Origin: PALSA-243 sp036268375
Lineage (GTDB): Bacteria > Acidobacteriota > Terriglobia > Bryobacterales > Bryobacteraceae
Length of the DNA: 64,000 bases
Assembly: GCA_036268375.1 (NCBI GenBank)
Contig: DATAUH010000080.1
Coordinates: forward strand, 1-64,000
Reading direction: 5' to 3'
The notes beneath the pieces were generated by a model. It was not told the DNA's origin. It worked only from the letters and a program-made list of their open reading frames with translations, and did not search any database. Position 1 is the first letter of the stretch. Each line of letters opens with the position of its first letter. The position numbers were made by a program, and so were the translations under genes. This document shows, in pieces, positions 17,765 through 26,188 of this stretch.

Positions 17765-19422
17765 TTTCGACCAAAATTCTCCTGCGTGTTGCGATTGGCT
17801 TGGCTCCGGTTCTTCTGGCGGCCCAGGGCCTGGACCCAACGCTGATCAACAAGCCGCTGAAGGAAGATTGGCCGACGTACAACGGCGACTATTCCGGTAA
17901 GCGCTACAGCGCGCTGACGCTGATCAATCAATCGAACGTTTCCCATTTGACGCTCGCCTGGGTGGCCCGCGTGACTGCGGGGTCGGGCGGCGGAGGTGGA
18001 GGCCGCGGGGGTGGCGGCGCGCCCACCATCGTTGGCGGCGAAGGCAACGACACCGGGGCGACGGGTGCGAATATCCGCGCGTCAATCCTGGAAGTGAACA
18101 GCAAGCTGTACTTTGCGACGCCCGACAACGCCTGGGCTATGGACGCGCGTGACGGCCGCATCCTGTGGCACTACTTCTGGAAGACCAAGGGTGGCACCCA
18201 CATCGGCAATCGCGGGCTGGGCATGTGGCACAACTGGCTCTACATGGAAACGCCCGACGATTACCTCGTCTGCCTGGACGCCACCACCGGCAAAGAGCGA
18301 TGGCACGTGGAGATCTCGGACTTCAACCAACAGTATTTCTCCACTATGGCGCCGATCGTTGTCGGCAACCACATCCTGGTGGGTACCGGTGACGATTTGG
18401 ATGCGCCCGGATTCCTGCAATCGCGCGATCCCGAAACCGGCGCTTTGCAGTGGAAGTGGTTTTCCACGCCGCAGCAGAAGGGCGATGCCGGTCTGGATAC
18501 TTGGGGCAGCCTGGACGCCGCCCGTCACGGCGGTGGGCAGATCTGGATCCCGGGCGCTTACGATCCCGATACGCATCTGTACATCACCGGCACGGGTAAT
18601 CCAACGCCGGCGTACACGTCGCAATCGCGCGGACCGGGCGACAACCTTTACACCTGTTCGCTGGTGGCGATCAACGTAGAGACCGGCAAGATGCAGTGGC
18701 ACTTCCAGACTTCACCGCATGACACGCACGACTGGGATTCCACGGAGACGCCCATCATTGCGAACGTCACGATAGACGGCAAGCCGCGGAAAGTCGTGAT
18801 GCACGCCAGCCGCAACGGCTATTACTTCACCCTGGACGCGCTCACCGGGCAGCATATCGTTACGTCGAAATTTTCGGATACAGTGAATTGGGCCAAGGGC
18901 ATCGATAAGCGGGGCGAGCCCGAACGCGACCCGGCAAAGGATTTCGATATCGCTGGGGCGCTGGTTTCGCCCGCGAATGGCGGCGTCACCAATTGGCCGC
19001 CTCCCGCTTTCAGTCCCGACGCCGGCCTCTTCTATGTTCCCCAGACCGACAGCTATGCAATGTACTACTTGACCGAGACCGACCCTCGCGGCGCAATGGG
19101 CCTGGGCGGAAAGGACGAAGTGGGTCTGGGGTCGCTGGGCAATTACTTGACGGCGATCGATTACAAGACTGGCAAGATCGCGTGGCGCCACAAGTATCCC
19201 GGAAACGGTGGTATGAACGGCATGCTGACGACTGCGGGGAAACTGCTGTTCGCGGGCGACACGGCGGGGAATCTGGTGGCATACGATCCTGCCGATGGAA
19301 AGATCCTCTGGCACACGCGCCTCGGATCGGTTTCGAACGCGCCGGAAACGTACCTGCTGGATGGACACCAGTACATTCTGATAGCTGCGGGCGACACGCT
19401 GTATTCGTTCGTGTTGTATTGA
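17761..19422 (+). CDS. PQQ-dependent dehydrogenase (quinoprotein)
   Basis: The 553-residue exported protein is a PQQ beta-propeller enzyme. It has the expected opening (EDWPTYNGDYSGKRYSAL), repeated propeller blades, LDATTGKERWHV and TGNPTPAYTSQSRGPGDNLY segments, and HDTHDWDSTETPII. Family members oxidise alcohols or sugars in the periplasm and pass electrons to cytochrome c. A Gly/Arg-rich insertion (about residues 76-92) lies in the first blade. It is the last gene of the isomerase/cytochrome/dehydrogenase operon and is followed by a strong terminator. The substrate cannot be read from sequence. Confidence 0.9.
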   Translation: MISTKILLRVAIGLAPVLLAAQGLDPTLINKPLKEDWPTYNGDYSGKRYSALTLINQSNVSHLTLAWVARVTAGSGGGGGGRGGGGAPTIVGGEGNDTGATGANIRASILEVNSKLYFATPDNAWAMDARDGRILWHYFWKTKGGTHIGNRGLGMWHNWLYMETPDDYLVCLDATTGKERWHVEISDFNQQYFSTMAPIVVGNHILVGTGDDLDAPGFLQSRDPETGALQWKWFSTPQQKGDAGLDTWGSLDAARHGGGQIWIPGAYDPDTHLYITGTGNPTPAYTSQSRGPGDNLYTCSLVAINVETGKMQWHFQTSPHDTHDWDSTETPIIANVTIDGKPRKVVMHASRNGYYFTLDALTGQHIVTSKFSDTVNWAKGIDKRGEPERDPAKDFDIAGALVSPANGGVTNWPPPAFSPDAGLFYVPQTDSYAMYYLTETDPRGAMGLGGKDEVGLGSLGNYLTAIDYKTGKIAWRHKYPGNGGMNGMLTTAGKLLFAGDTAGNLVAYDPADGKILWHTRLGSVSNAPETYLLDGHQYILIAAGDTLYSFVLY

Positions 19423-19450
19423 TCGTTCGGAGTTAGCCCGTAGAGATCAG

Positions 19451-19479
19451 GCCCGCCGTCAAGCTCGCGGCGGGCTTTT
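19451..19479 (+). terminator. Rho-independent terminator after the PQQ dehydrogenase
   Basis: An 8-bp GC stem (GCCCGCCG with CGGCGGGC) around a 9-base loop is followed by TTTTCTATTTT. It lies 28 bases after the dehydrogenase stop and next to the convergent polA stop. There is no T run on the other strand, so it probably acts only on the plus-strand transcript. Confidence 0.85.
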
Positions 19480-22029
19480 CTATTTTGCGTCTCGCCAGTT
19501 GTCGCCCACGCCGACATCCACTAACAGTGGCACTTTCAACTCCCGCGCGCCTTCCATTTCGCGTTTCACCAGCGCCGAAAGCTCTGCGGACTCTTCGGGC
19601 GGGCATTCGAAAACGAGTTCGTCGTGCACTTGCAGCAGCATTACGCTGCGGAAGCCGCCGCTTTGCAGGGCGCTGTCGATGCGCACCATTGCCAGCTTGA
19701 TCAAATCCGCCGCCGTACCTTGAAGCGGTGAATTTACTGCCGTCCTTTCCGCAAAGCCACGCGAATTCGGGTTACGGCTGTTGATGTCGGGAATCGGGCG
19801 CTCCCGGCCGAACATTGTTCGCGTGACGCCGGTCTTGCGAACCTCAGCAATTGTGTCGTCAATAAACCGCCGCACGCCTTGATAGCGCTCGAAGTAGTTC
19901 CAGATGTACTTTTCAGCTTCTTTGCGCGGAATACCCAGTTGGGCCGCCAGACCAAACGGACTAATGCCGTAGACGATTCCGAAATTCACGGCCTTGGCGC
20001 TGCGACGCATGTCGGGCGTCACCATCGTGGGGTGCACGCCCAACACTTCGCTTGCAGTGCGCGTGTGGATGTCTTCGCCGCTACGAAAAGCCTCAAGTAG
20101 CAGCGGGTCTTCGGACATATGGGCCAGCAGTCGCAGCTCGATCTGGGAGTAATCCGCGACTAGCAGTTTCCAGCCTTCGCGCGGCACAAATGCCGCTCGA
20201 ATTTCGCGCCCGAGTTCCGTGCGAATCGGGATGTTTTGCAAGTTTGGATTGGACGACGAAAGCCGGCCGGTGGCTGCGCCCGCCGCGTTGAAACTGGTGT
20301 GCAAACGGCCAGTATGGGGGTCGATCAGCGCCGGCAACGCATCCACATAAGTGCCCTTCAGTTTGGAGAGCTGGCGAAATTCGAGCACTTTGCGGACGAT
20401 TTCGTAGTCGGGGGCCAGCTCTTCCAGCACGTCCGCCGCGGTCGAAATCGTCTTGCCTTTCCCGTACTTCACCGGAGCAGGCAATTTGAGATCTTCGAAT
20501 AGGACGCGCCCCAGTTGCTGCGGCGAAGCAATGTTGAAGGGCTTTCCCGCCAGCGCGTGGATCTCTGACGTCAGCCGCCCGATCTCGCCGTCCATTAAGC
20601 GCGAGAGCCGCGCAAGCTCCGTCGAGTCGATGCGTACGCCTTCCCGCTCCATCCGAAGCAGCACGCGCGTCAACGGCAGTTCGATGCTCGAGTACATGTC
20701 GCGTAAGCCGCGCGATTCCACTGCCGGCGCAAGATGGCTCCAGAGTTCCAGCGTCAAATCGGCATGCTGCTCCGGCGACGCCGCGAGTTTCAGATCGAGC
20801 CGTCGCTGCGCCTGAGCTTCCAATTGGCATCCGCCCGGGTCGGCATCCAACAGGAAGGCATAGAGCATCACATCGTGATCGAAACCCGCCGCGTCGATTC
20901 CCATCCGGCTCAATTCCAGCATCGCGCTCTTCACATCACATGCGATCTTGATCGCGGAGGCGTCCTCCAGCCAAGGCTTCAGCTCGGCGAGCATCTCTCC
21001 CGATGCAGATCTGCCTTCACCCTGCTTCCACGCAAGGCCGATCGTGTCTAGCCCCAGCTCGCCTTCGGCCTTCGAAATCGAAACCGCCACCGGAACCCCC
21101 GCGGGTATTTCACCAGGCGACGTTAGCGGACGGTAATCTCGCGGCCGCGTGTCCTCGGATGGTCCTAACTCCTTCAAGAGGCTGTGAAACTCCATCTCTT
21201 TGTAGATGGCCTTCAGTAGGGAGATGTCGAATCCTCGAGCTTTCACCGCGTCGATTTCGAATGCCACCGGCACGTCAATTGCGATCGAAGCCAGGCGCTT
21301 GCTCAGTTGAATGCGTTCAACATTATTCTGCAGACTCTCGCGATACATCTTTCGCGTCACTTCCGCGGCGCGTTCGATGGCGGCGTCCACAGAGCCGAAC
21401 TTTTCGATGAGGTCGCGCGCGCCTTTTTCACCGATGCCGGGCGCGCCCGGGATGTTGTCCACGGCGTCTCCCATCAGCGCCAGCAGGTCCGCAACCTGCG
21501 CAGGCAGCACGCCCATGAATTCTTTGACCCGCGCTGCGTCGTAGAGCGTGTCGTCTTTGGCCGGATTCAGCATGTAGACATGGTCATTGACGAGCTGCAG
21601 CATGTCTTTGTCGCTGGAAACGATCACTACGTCGAGTCCCAAGCCTTCCACGCGGCGGGCCAGAGTGCCTATGACGTCATCCGCCTCAAAACCGGGGTAA
21701 TGCAGGATGGGGATGCGCATGGCTTCCAGGATGCGGCGGACATGTGGAATTTGATCCGCCAAGTCGGGCGGCATCTCCGTGCGATTCGCCTTGTACTCGG
21801 GAAATTCCTGGACGCGGTGGGTAGGCTCACCGCTCTCAAAGATGGCTGCGATATAGGCGGGCGAATGCTCCTTCATTAGCTTGCGCAACATGTTGTTGAA
21901 GATGTAGATGGCTTCGGTGGAAAGGCCGGTGCTGGTGCGCATGGGCGGCGCCGCCGAGCGGGCGCGGGCATGGTAAGCGCGAAAAATGAAGCCGAAGGAG
22001 TCGATTAGGAAGAAGCGCGGGCGGGCCAC
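19480..22029 (-). CDS. polA: DNA polymerase I, proofreading domain apparently inactive
   Basis: The 849-residue protein has three regions. Residues 1 to about 290 are the 5'-nuclease, with FLIDSFGFIFRAYHA and the metal-binding GFEADDVIGTLA. Residues about 310-460 correspond to the 3'-5' exonuclease. Residues 470-849 are the polymerase, with motif A (DYSQIELRLLAHM), motif B (RRSAKAVNFGIVYG) and motif C (QVHDELVFECP). In the middle region the expected acidic residues (DTET, then D in the second motif, then YxxxD) are not recognisable, so proofreading is probably lost, as in Taq polymerase. It acts in repair and Okazaki fragment processing. Confidence 0.95.
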   Translation of the reverse strand: MARPRFFLIDSFGFIFRAYHARARSAAPPMRTSTGLSTEAIYIFNNMLRKLMKEHSPAYIAAIFESGEPTHRVQEFPEYKANRTEMPPDLADQIPHVRRILEAMRIPILHYPGFEADDVIGTLARRVEGLGLDVVIVSSDKDMLQLVNDHVYMLNPAKDDTLYDAARVKEFMGVLPAQVADLLALMGDAVDNIPGAPGIGEKGARDLIEKFGSVDAAIERAAEVTRKMYRESLQNNVERIQLSKRLASIAIDVPVAFEIDAVKARGFDISLLKAIYKEMEFHSLLKELGPSEDTRPRDYRPLTSPGEIPAGVPVAVSISKAEGELGLDTIGLAWKQGEGRSASGEMLAELKPWLEDASAIKIACDVKSAMLELSRMGIDAAGFDHDVMLYAFLLDADPGGCQLEAQAQRRLDLKLAASPEQHADLTLELWSHLAPAVESRGLRDMYSSIELPLTRVLLRMEREGVRIDSTELARLSRLMDGEIGRLTSEIHALAGKPFNIASPQQLGRVLFEDLKLPAPVKYGKGKTISTAADVLEELAPDYEIVRKVLEFRQLSKLKGTYVDALPALIDPHTGRLHTSFNAAGAATGRLSSSNPNLQNIPIRTELGREIRAAFVPREGWKLLVADYSQIELRLLAHMSEDPLLLEAFRSGEDIHTRTASEVLGVHPTMVTPDMRRSAKAVNFGIVYGISPFGLAAQLGIPRKEAEKYIWNYFERYQGVRRFIDDTIAEVRKTGVTRTMFGRERPIPDINSRNPNSRGFAERTAVNSPLQGTAADLIKLAMVRIDSALQSGGFRSVMLLQVHDELVFECPPEESAELSALVKREMEGARELKVPLLVDVGVGDNWRDAK

Positions 22030-22186
22030 TCCGCCATGATAACGTCGCGCGAGGCTGCGAAATTCAGCGTGGTCTAGCCGGCGGCATACTGGTAAACCCA
22101 GGTCTATCTATGAATATTCTGGCTAGGCCCTGATTTCTTTAGCATATTTCGGTATATTAGAGTACAATCAGGTGATACGTAACGGG

Positions 22187-24631
22187 ATGACGGGAGTTGC
22201 TGGCGACCTAAAATTTGCCTTTCGGGGCATGATGCGTAAACCCGGCTTTACGCTCATTGCCGTGCTCTCCCTTGCGTTGGGAATTGGCGCAAATACAACG
22301 ATTTTTTCACTGCTGAACGGGATCTTACTACGCTCGTTGGCGGTTCAAAATCCGGACCGGTTGGTGGCGGTTTACGCCATTGATTCGCGTTCACCCGGCG
22401 ACCTGCCCATTTCTTATCTAAATTACAAAGATTTGCGCGATCGCAATACCGTTTTTTCGAATCTGGCTGTTTATTCTCCTATAGCTGTCAATTTGACCGG
22501 AACGGGTGAGCCGCGACACCTGATTGCGCACATTGTTTCCGGGAATTATTTCCAGACTCTTGGAGTTATGCCTGTGGTGGGCCGCACGTTCGTGCCAGAA
22601 GAGGACGTTACACCGGGAGCGCGTGCGGTTGCCGTGATCAGCTTCGACCTGTGGAACCGGTTGTTTGCGTCCGATCCCCAAATCACCTCGCGAACGCTGT
22701 TGATCAGCGGCCGAACATTCTCGGTCATTGGGGTTGCGCCTGCCGACTTTCGAGGCATTAACGAATTGTACGGCGCGGACGTGTGGGTGCCAATGGCTAT
22801 GTATCCGCAGGTATATCCGGCTCCTGCCTGGGTGAATCAGCGTCGCGCCTCGGTCTTTTCGGTGACGGGCCGCTTAAAAGCTGGCATCGACTTGGCAGAG
22901 GCGCAAGGCGTAATGCAGAGCCTTGCGGCGGAACTGGCGCGTGAATATCCTCGCGAAAATCGGCAGCGGAGCATTCGCCTCGCGCCGGTGGCGGAGGCTG
23001 CGCTCAATTCCAAGATGCGAGCCAGTTACAGCCGGACCGGGACCATTCTGCTGCTGATATCGGGCGTTGTGCTGTTGATTGCGTGCGCCAATGTCGCCAA
23101 CTTACTGTTGGCGCGCGCCGCTGGTCGGACCAAAGAGATTACGGTACGGCTGGCGGTTGGCGCCACGCGTTGGGATTTGATCCGGCAGTTGCTGATGGAA
23201 AATGTCGGGCTGTCTTTGCTAGGCGGTGCGCTGGGTTTGTCGATCGCGCAATTCGCTCGCACGATGCTTTGGCCGATGCGTCCACCTGCCATGCGGTATG
23301 CATCTTTCCGTTTCGACTTGGACTTCCGTGTTCTGCTGTACACGTTTGGCGTGGCGCTGATCACCGGCATCGCTTTCGGATTACTACCGGCATTGGGCGC
23401 CTCGCGCATTGACCTTGCGACCAGTTTGAAGGAACGCTCGGGCGCTCCTCAGGCTTGGAGGGGGCGTTGGCCTCCGCGGGCGATCTTGGTGACCGTGCAG
23501 CTTGCGTTTTCGCTGGTTGCGCTCCTGGGCGCCGGCCTGTTCCTGCGCAGCGTTCATAGCGCGATGCAGATCGATCCCGGTTTCGAAGTCAGCCACCTGG
23601 GCGTGATCAGTTTCAATGTGACGGATCAAGGTTACAACGAAGCGCGGGGCAGGGAATACCGGCGCCAGTTGGTGGAGCGCGCTTCTTCCATTCCGGGAGT
23701 GGAAGCTGTGAGTCTGGCGAAAGACCTGCCTTTCGGCGTGGGCGGCACGCGCACTGTGCTGCTGCAAGGCCAAGACAACACGTTAGACGGAGCGGGACAT
23801 CCTACGCTCACAAGCCTGACCTATCCCGATTATTTTAAAACCGTGCGGATTCCGTTGCTGCGCGGCCGCGACTTCACGTTGGCGGATGTCTCAAGCACAC
23901 CGCGCGTGGCGATCGTCAACGACATCGCGGCAACTAATTTGTGGCCAGGCCAGGATGCTGTCGGGAAGGTGATTCAGTTTGCGGGTGAAAACATCCCTGT
24001 GCAGGTTGTCGGAGTGGTCCGCAACGCTGCCTACGCGATGCCAGGAGAGCCCCCGCAGGCGATGGTTTATCTTTCGATGCAGCAGTATTACTTCCCGTAC
24101 GCCGCGCTGTATGTGCGTTCGTCGCGCGACATCACCGGAACGCTGGCTGCGGTAACACGAGAAGTTCACAATATCGATCGGAACCTCTATCTGGATCCTG
24201 AGACGGTCGAAACCAGCATGCGCAAGACGCTTTGGCAGCAGAGTCTTTCAGCGACATTGCTCAGCATCTTCGGTGGCATTGCGTTACTGCTCTCGGGAAT
24301 CGGCATCTACGGCGTCATGTCGTACGGCGTCAGTCTGCGTGGGCGCGAGATCGGCGTTCGCATGGCGTTGGGCGCCCAGCCGGGAGAAGTCCGCATCATG
24401 CTGCTGCGCGAGGCCGCGCGCTTGATCCTGGTGGGAGTGTTTACCGGATTGGCCGTGGCGTTTGCCATTTCCCGAACGCTCGAGACGATGTTAGTGGGCG
24501 TCAGTTCACGTGATGTAACCACATTTCTTGTCGCCCCCGCAATTTTGGCTGTCGTAGCGGCTGCAGCGTGCTGGTTTCCGGCTTGCCGCGCGACACGCAT
24601 CGACCCTTCACGGGCTTTGCGAGCCGAATAA
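22187..24631 (+). CDS. ADOP-type MacB/FtsX ABC permease (orphan)
   Basis: The protein is about 814 residues and has the acidobacterial 'ADOP' layout. It begins with LKFAFRGMMRKPGFTLIAVLSLALGIGANTTIF, then a MacB-type periplasmic domain, a three-helix FtsX block, a second periplasmic domain, and a final FtsX block ending PACRATRIDPSRALRAE. I start at ATG 22187; a GTG at 22172 would add five residues. No ATPase gene is adjacent and no PadR regulator precedes this copy. Members are thought to be related to MacAB-type exporters, but the substrate is unknown. It starts 157 bases from the divergent polA start. Confidence 0.9.
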   Translation: MTGVAGDLKFAFRGMMRKPGFTLIAVLSLALGIGANTTIFSLLNGILLRSLAVQNPDRLVAVYAIDSRSPGDLPISYLNYKDLRDRNTVFSNLAVYSPIAVNLTGTGEPRHLIAHIVSGNYFQTLGVMPVVGRTFVPEEDVTPGARAVAVISFDLWNRLFASDPQITSRTLLISGRTFSVIGVAPADFRGINELYGADVWVPMAMYPQVYPAPAWVNQRRASVFSVTGRLKAGIDLAEAQGVMQSLAAELAREYPRENRQRSIRLAPVAEAALNSKMRASYSRTGTILLLISGVVLLIACANVANLLLARAAGRTKEITVRLAVGATRWDLIRQLLMENVGLSLLGGALGLSIAQFARTMLWPMRPPAMRYASFRFDLDFRVLLYTFGVALITGIAFGLLPALGASRIDLATSLKERSGAPQAWRGRWPPRAILVTVQLAFSLVALLGAGLFLRSVHSAMQIDPGFEVSHLGVISFNVTDQGYNEARGREYRRQLVERASSIPGVEAVSLAKDLPFGVGGTRTVLLQGQDNTLDGAGHPTLTSLTYPDYFKTVRIPLLRGRDFTLADVSSTPRVAIVNDIAATNLWPGQDAVGKVIQFAGENIPVQVVGVVRNAAYAMPGEPPQAMVYLSMQQYYFPYAALYVRSSRDITGTLAAVTREVHNIDRNLYLDPETVETSMRKTLWQQSLSATLLSIFGGIALLLSGIGIYGVMSYGVSLRGREIGVRMALGAQPGEVRIMLLREAARLILVGVFTGLAVAFAISRTLETMLVGVSSRDVTTFLVAPAILAVVAAAACWFPACRATRIDPSRALRAE

Positions 24632-24646
24632 GCGCGCCTCTGGAAT

Positions 24647-25123
24647 TCACAATCGCTTGCGATAGTGAACACAGCGATCGACAACCTCATAACCGAGCCC
24701 CGTGTGAGCGCGCTGCGAGACTTCATTGTCAATCAGGACGTCTGAGGCCATCTCGACACAGCCCTGCGTCCGCGCCCACTCTTCGGCTGCTCGGATGAGC
24801 GCACTTCCGATACCGCGTCCACGATGCGACTCGTTAACAAACCAGCCTTCGATATAACCCACAGGTTGCGCGGGATCACACCCATCCGCATGCGAACGAA
24901 GGTCCACGTCCAAAAATCCGGTCACGACGCCGTGCTCATCAACTGACACCAGGGTGACGCCTGGCAGCGTGGAGGGTACCCATTGGACGAACGACGCGTC
25001 GACCTCTTTGAGGTGTTCCTCGAACGAACCCTCCGGCCAAAGGGCCACGCGCATTTCCGCGATTGCCAGCCGATCTTCTACTAACGCTGGACGCACGCGA
25101 GGCTGAAAGGGCCTAGTGTTCAT
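24647..25123 (-). CDS. GNAT acetyltransferase resembling aminoglycoside 6'-N-acetyltransferase type I
   Basis: The 158-residue protein has one GNAT fold. The acetyl-CoA loop is visible as SHRGRGIGSALIRAAEEWA near residues 97-115. The YIEGWFVN stretch before it and the ASDVLIDNEVSQRAHTGLGYE stretch after it closely match the pattern of chromosomal AAC(6')-I enzymes. The ATG at 25123 was chosen because upstream residues in the frame come from the preceding gene. Its start overlaps the stop of the dehydrogenase gene by 4 bases. Resistance activity is inferred; a housekeeping amine acetylation role is equally possible. Confidence 0.8.
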   Translation of the reverse strand: MNTRPFQPRVRPALVEDRLAIAEMRVALWPEGSFEEHLKEVDASFVQWVPSTLPGVTLVSVDEHGVVTGFLDVDLRSHADGCDPAQPVGYIEGWFVNESHRGRGIGSALIRAAEEWARTQGCVEMASDVLIDNEVSQRAHTGLGYEVVDRCVHYRKRL

Positions 25124-26151
25124 GCTTCCGGCGCAACCCCTAACGCCCCGCCGGTTTCGCAGAGTTCCTTCCAGTTGCCCTCTTCGACCGGGATGCCATG
25201 GACGCGGCGCTCGGCCTCTCTCCGCCATTCTGGTTCGCCCGCGACTAATACTTCCTCGTAGCCGGACGCCGGCGGCGTGGATTTGATCATGCCCACCAGC
25301 TTTTCCAACCGCGCGGTGAACTCCGCCACGGGCATGAAGCGCGCTATGTCGATGGCGATGAACGTCTGGCTGGTACGCGATGGCTTGCCCGCGACGCGGA
25401 TGCCGCCTACCTCATTCGCCATGGCTGAGCCGGCCAGCACCGCGCACAGGATTTCCACCATCATGCCCAGGCCGCTGCCTTTGTAACCGCCAAGCGGCAT
25501 CAGCATTCCCCTGGCGGCCTCGGCGGAACTGGTGGTGGGCACGCCGTTTGCATCCAGCGCCCATCCGGCGGGGACCTGTTCACGTCCGTTCACTACTTCT
25601 TTGAAAATCCGATTCGCGGCGACTGTGGTGGTGGCCATATCGAGCAGCCATGGGCCGGGCGCGGCCATGCAAATCGGGTTTGTTCCAATGCGGCCCTGCT
25701 TGCCTTGCCATGGCGGCACCAGCGGCGAGGCATTGCAGAAAACCAGCCCGATCATGCCGTGGTCGCGAATTTTCTGCGCCCACCACGCTGCGGCCCCAAA
25801 GTGGTTGGAGTCGCGTGCCACCACCATGCCCACGCCGCCGCTCTTCGCGAGGCGCACCGCATGATCGCAGCACTGCTCCGAAATCCATTGGCCCACGCCG
25901 TTTTGCCCGTCGAACAGCAGACAGGCGCCGGATTCGGAGAGCACTACGCCGTCCGCATTCACGTCAATTTCTCCGGCGCGAATCTTGTCTACATAGCGCG
26001 GGACCAGCAGAATGCCGTGGGAGTCAACGCCGCGCAGGTTCGCGCCCACTAATGAGGCAGATGTAATTGCGGCTTTGCGGGCGGGTATTCCCACAGCGGT
26101 AAGGATTGCTTCCACGAAGCGAGTAAGCTTTTCGACCGGAATCAAAGGCAT
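25120..26151 (-). CDS. Malate/L-lactate dehydrogenase family oxidoreductase (Ldh_2)
   Basis: The 343-residue protein belongs to the YlbC/AllD/ComC-type NAD(P)-dependent dehydrogenases, which are unrelated in fold to classical malate dehydrogenase. Marks include the VGANLRGVDSHGI segment near residues 30-42 with the catalytic His, DSNHFGAAAWWAQK near 110-125, GRIGTNPICMAAPGP near 150, and GYKGSGLGMMVEI near 222. Substrates in the family range from malate and lactate to ureidoglycolate and 2,3-diketogulonate, and none is favoured here. It is upstream of, and coupled to, the AAC(6')-like gene. A true TCA malate dehydrogenase is encoded separately at 34044. Confidence 0.87.
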   Translation of the reverse strand: MPLIPVEKLTRFVEAILTAVGIPARKAAITSASLVGANLRGVDSHGILLVPRYVDKIRAGEIDVNADGVVLSESGACLLFDGQNGVGQWISEQCCDHAVRLAKSGGVGMVVARDSNHFGAAAWWAQKIRDHGMIGLVFCNASPLVPPWQGKQGRIGTNPICMAAPGPWLLDMATTTVAANRIFKEVVNGREQVPAGWALDANGVPTTSSAEAARGMLMPLGGYKGSGLGMMVEILCAVLAGSAMANEVGGIRVAGKPSRTSQTFIAIDIARFMPVAEFTARLEKLVGMIKSTPPASGYEEVLVAGEPEWRREAERRVHGIPVEEGNWKELCETGGALGVAPEA

Positions 26152-26188
26152 GAACTCTCAGGGTATCGCGGTGGCCTATAATCTTGCC

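Noticed and set aside
20093..20830. 245-residue frame inside polA
   Set aside because: Same-strand shifted frame over the conserved polymerase domain; Arg/Ala-rich shadow composition.
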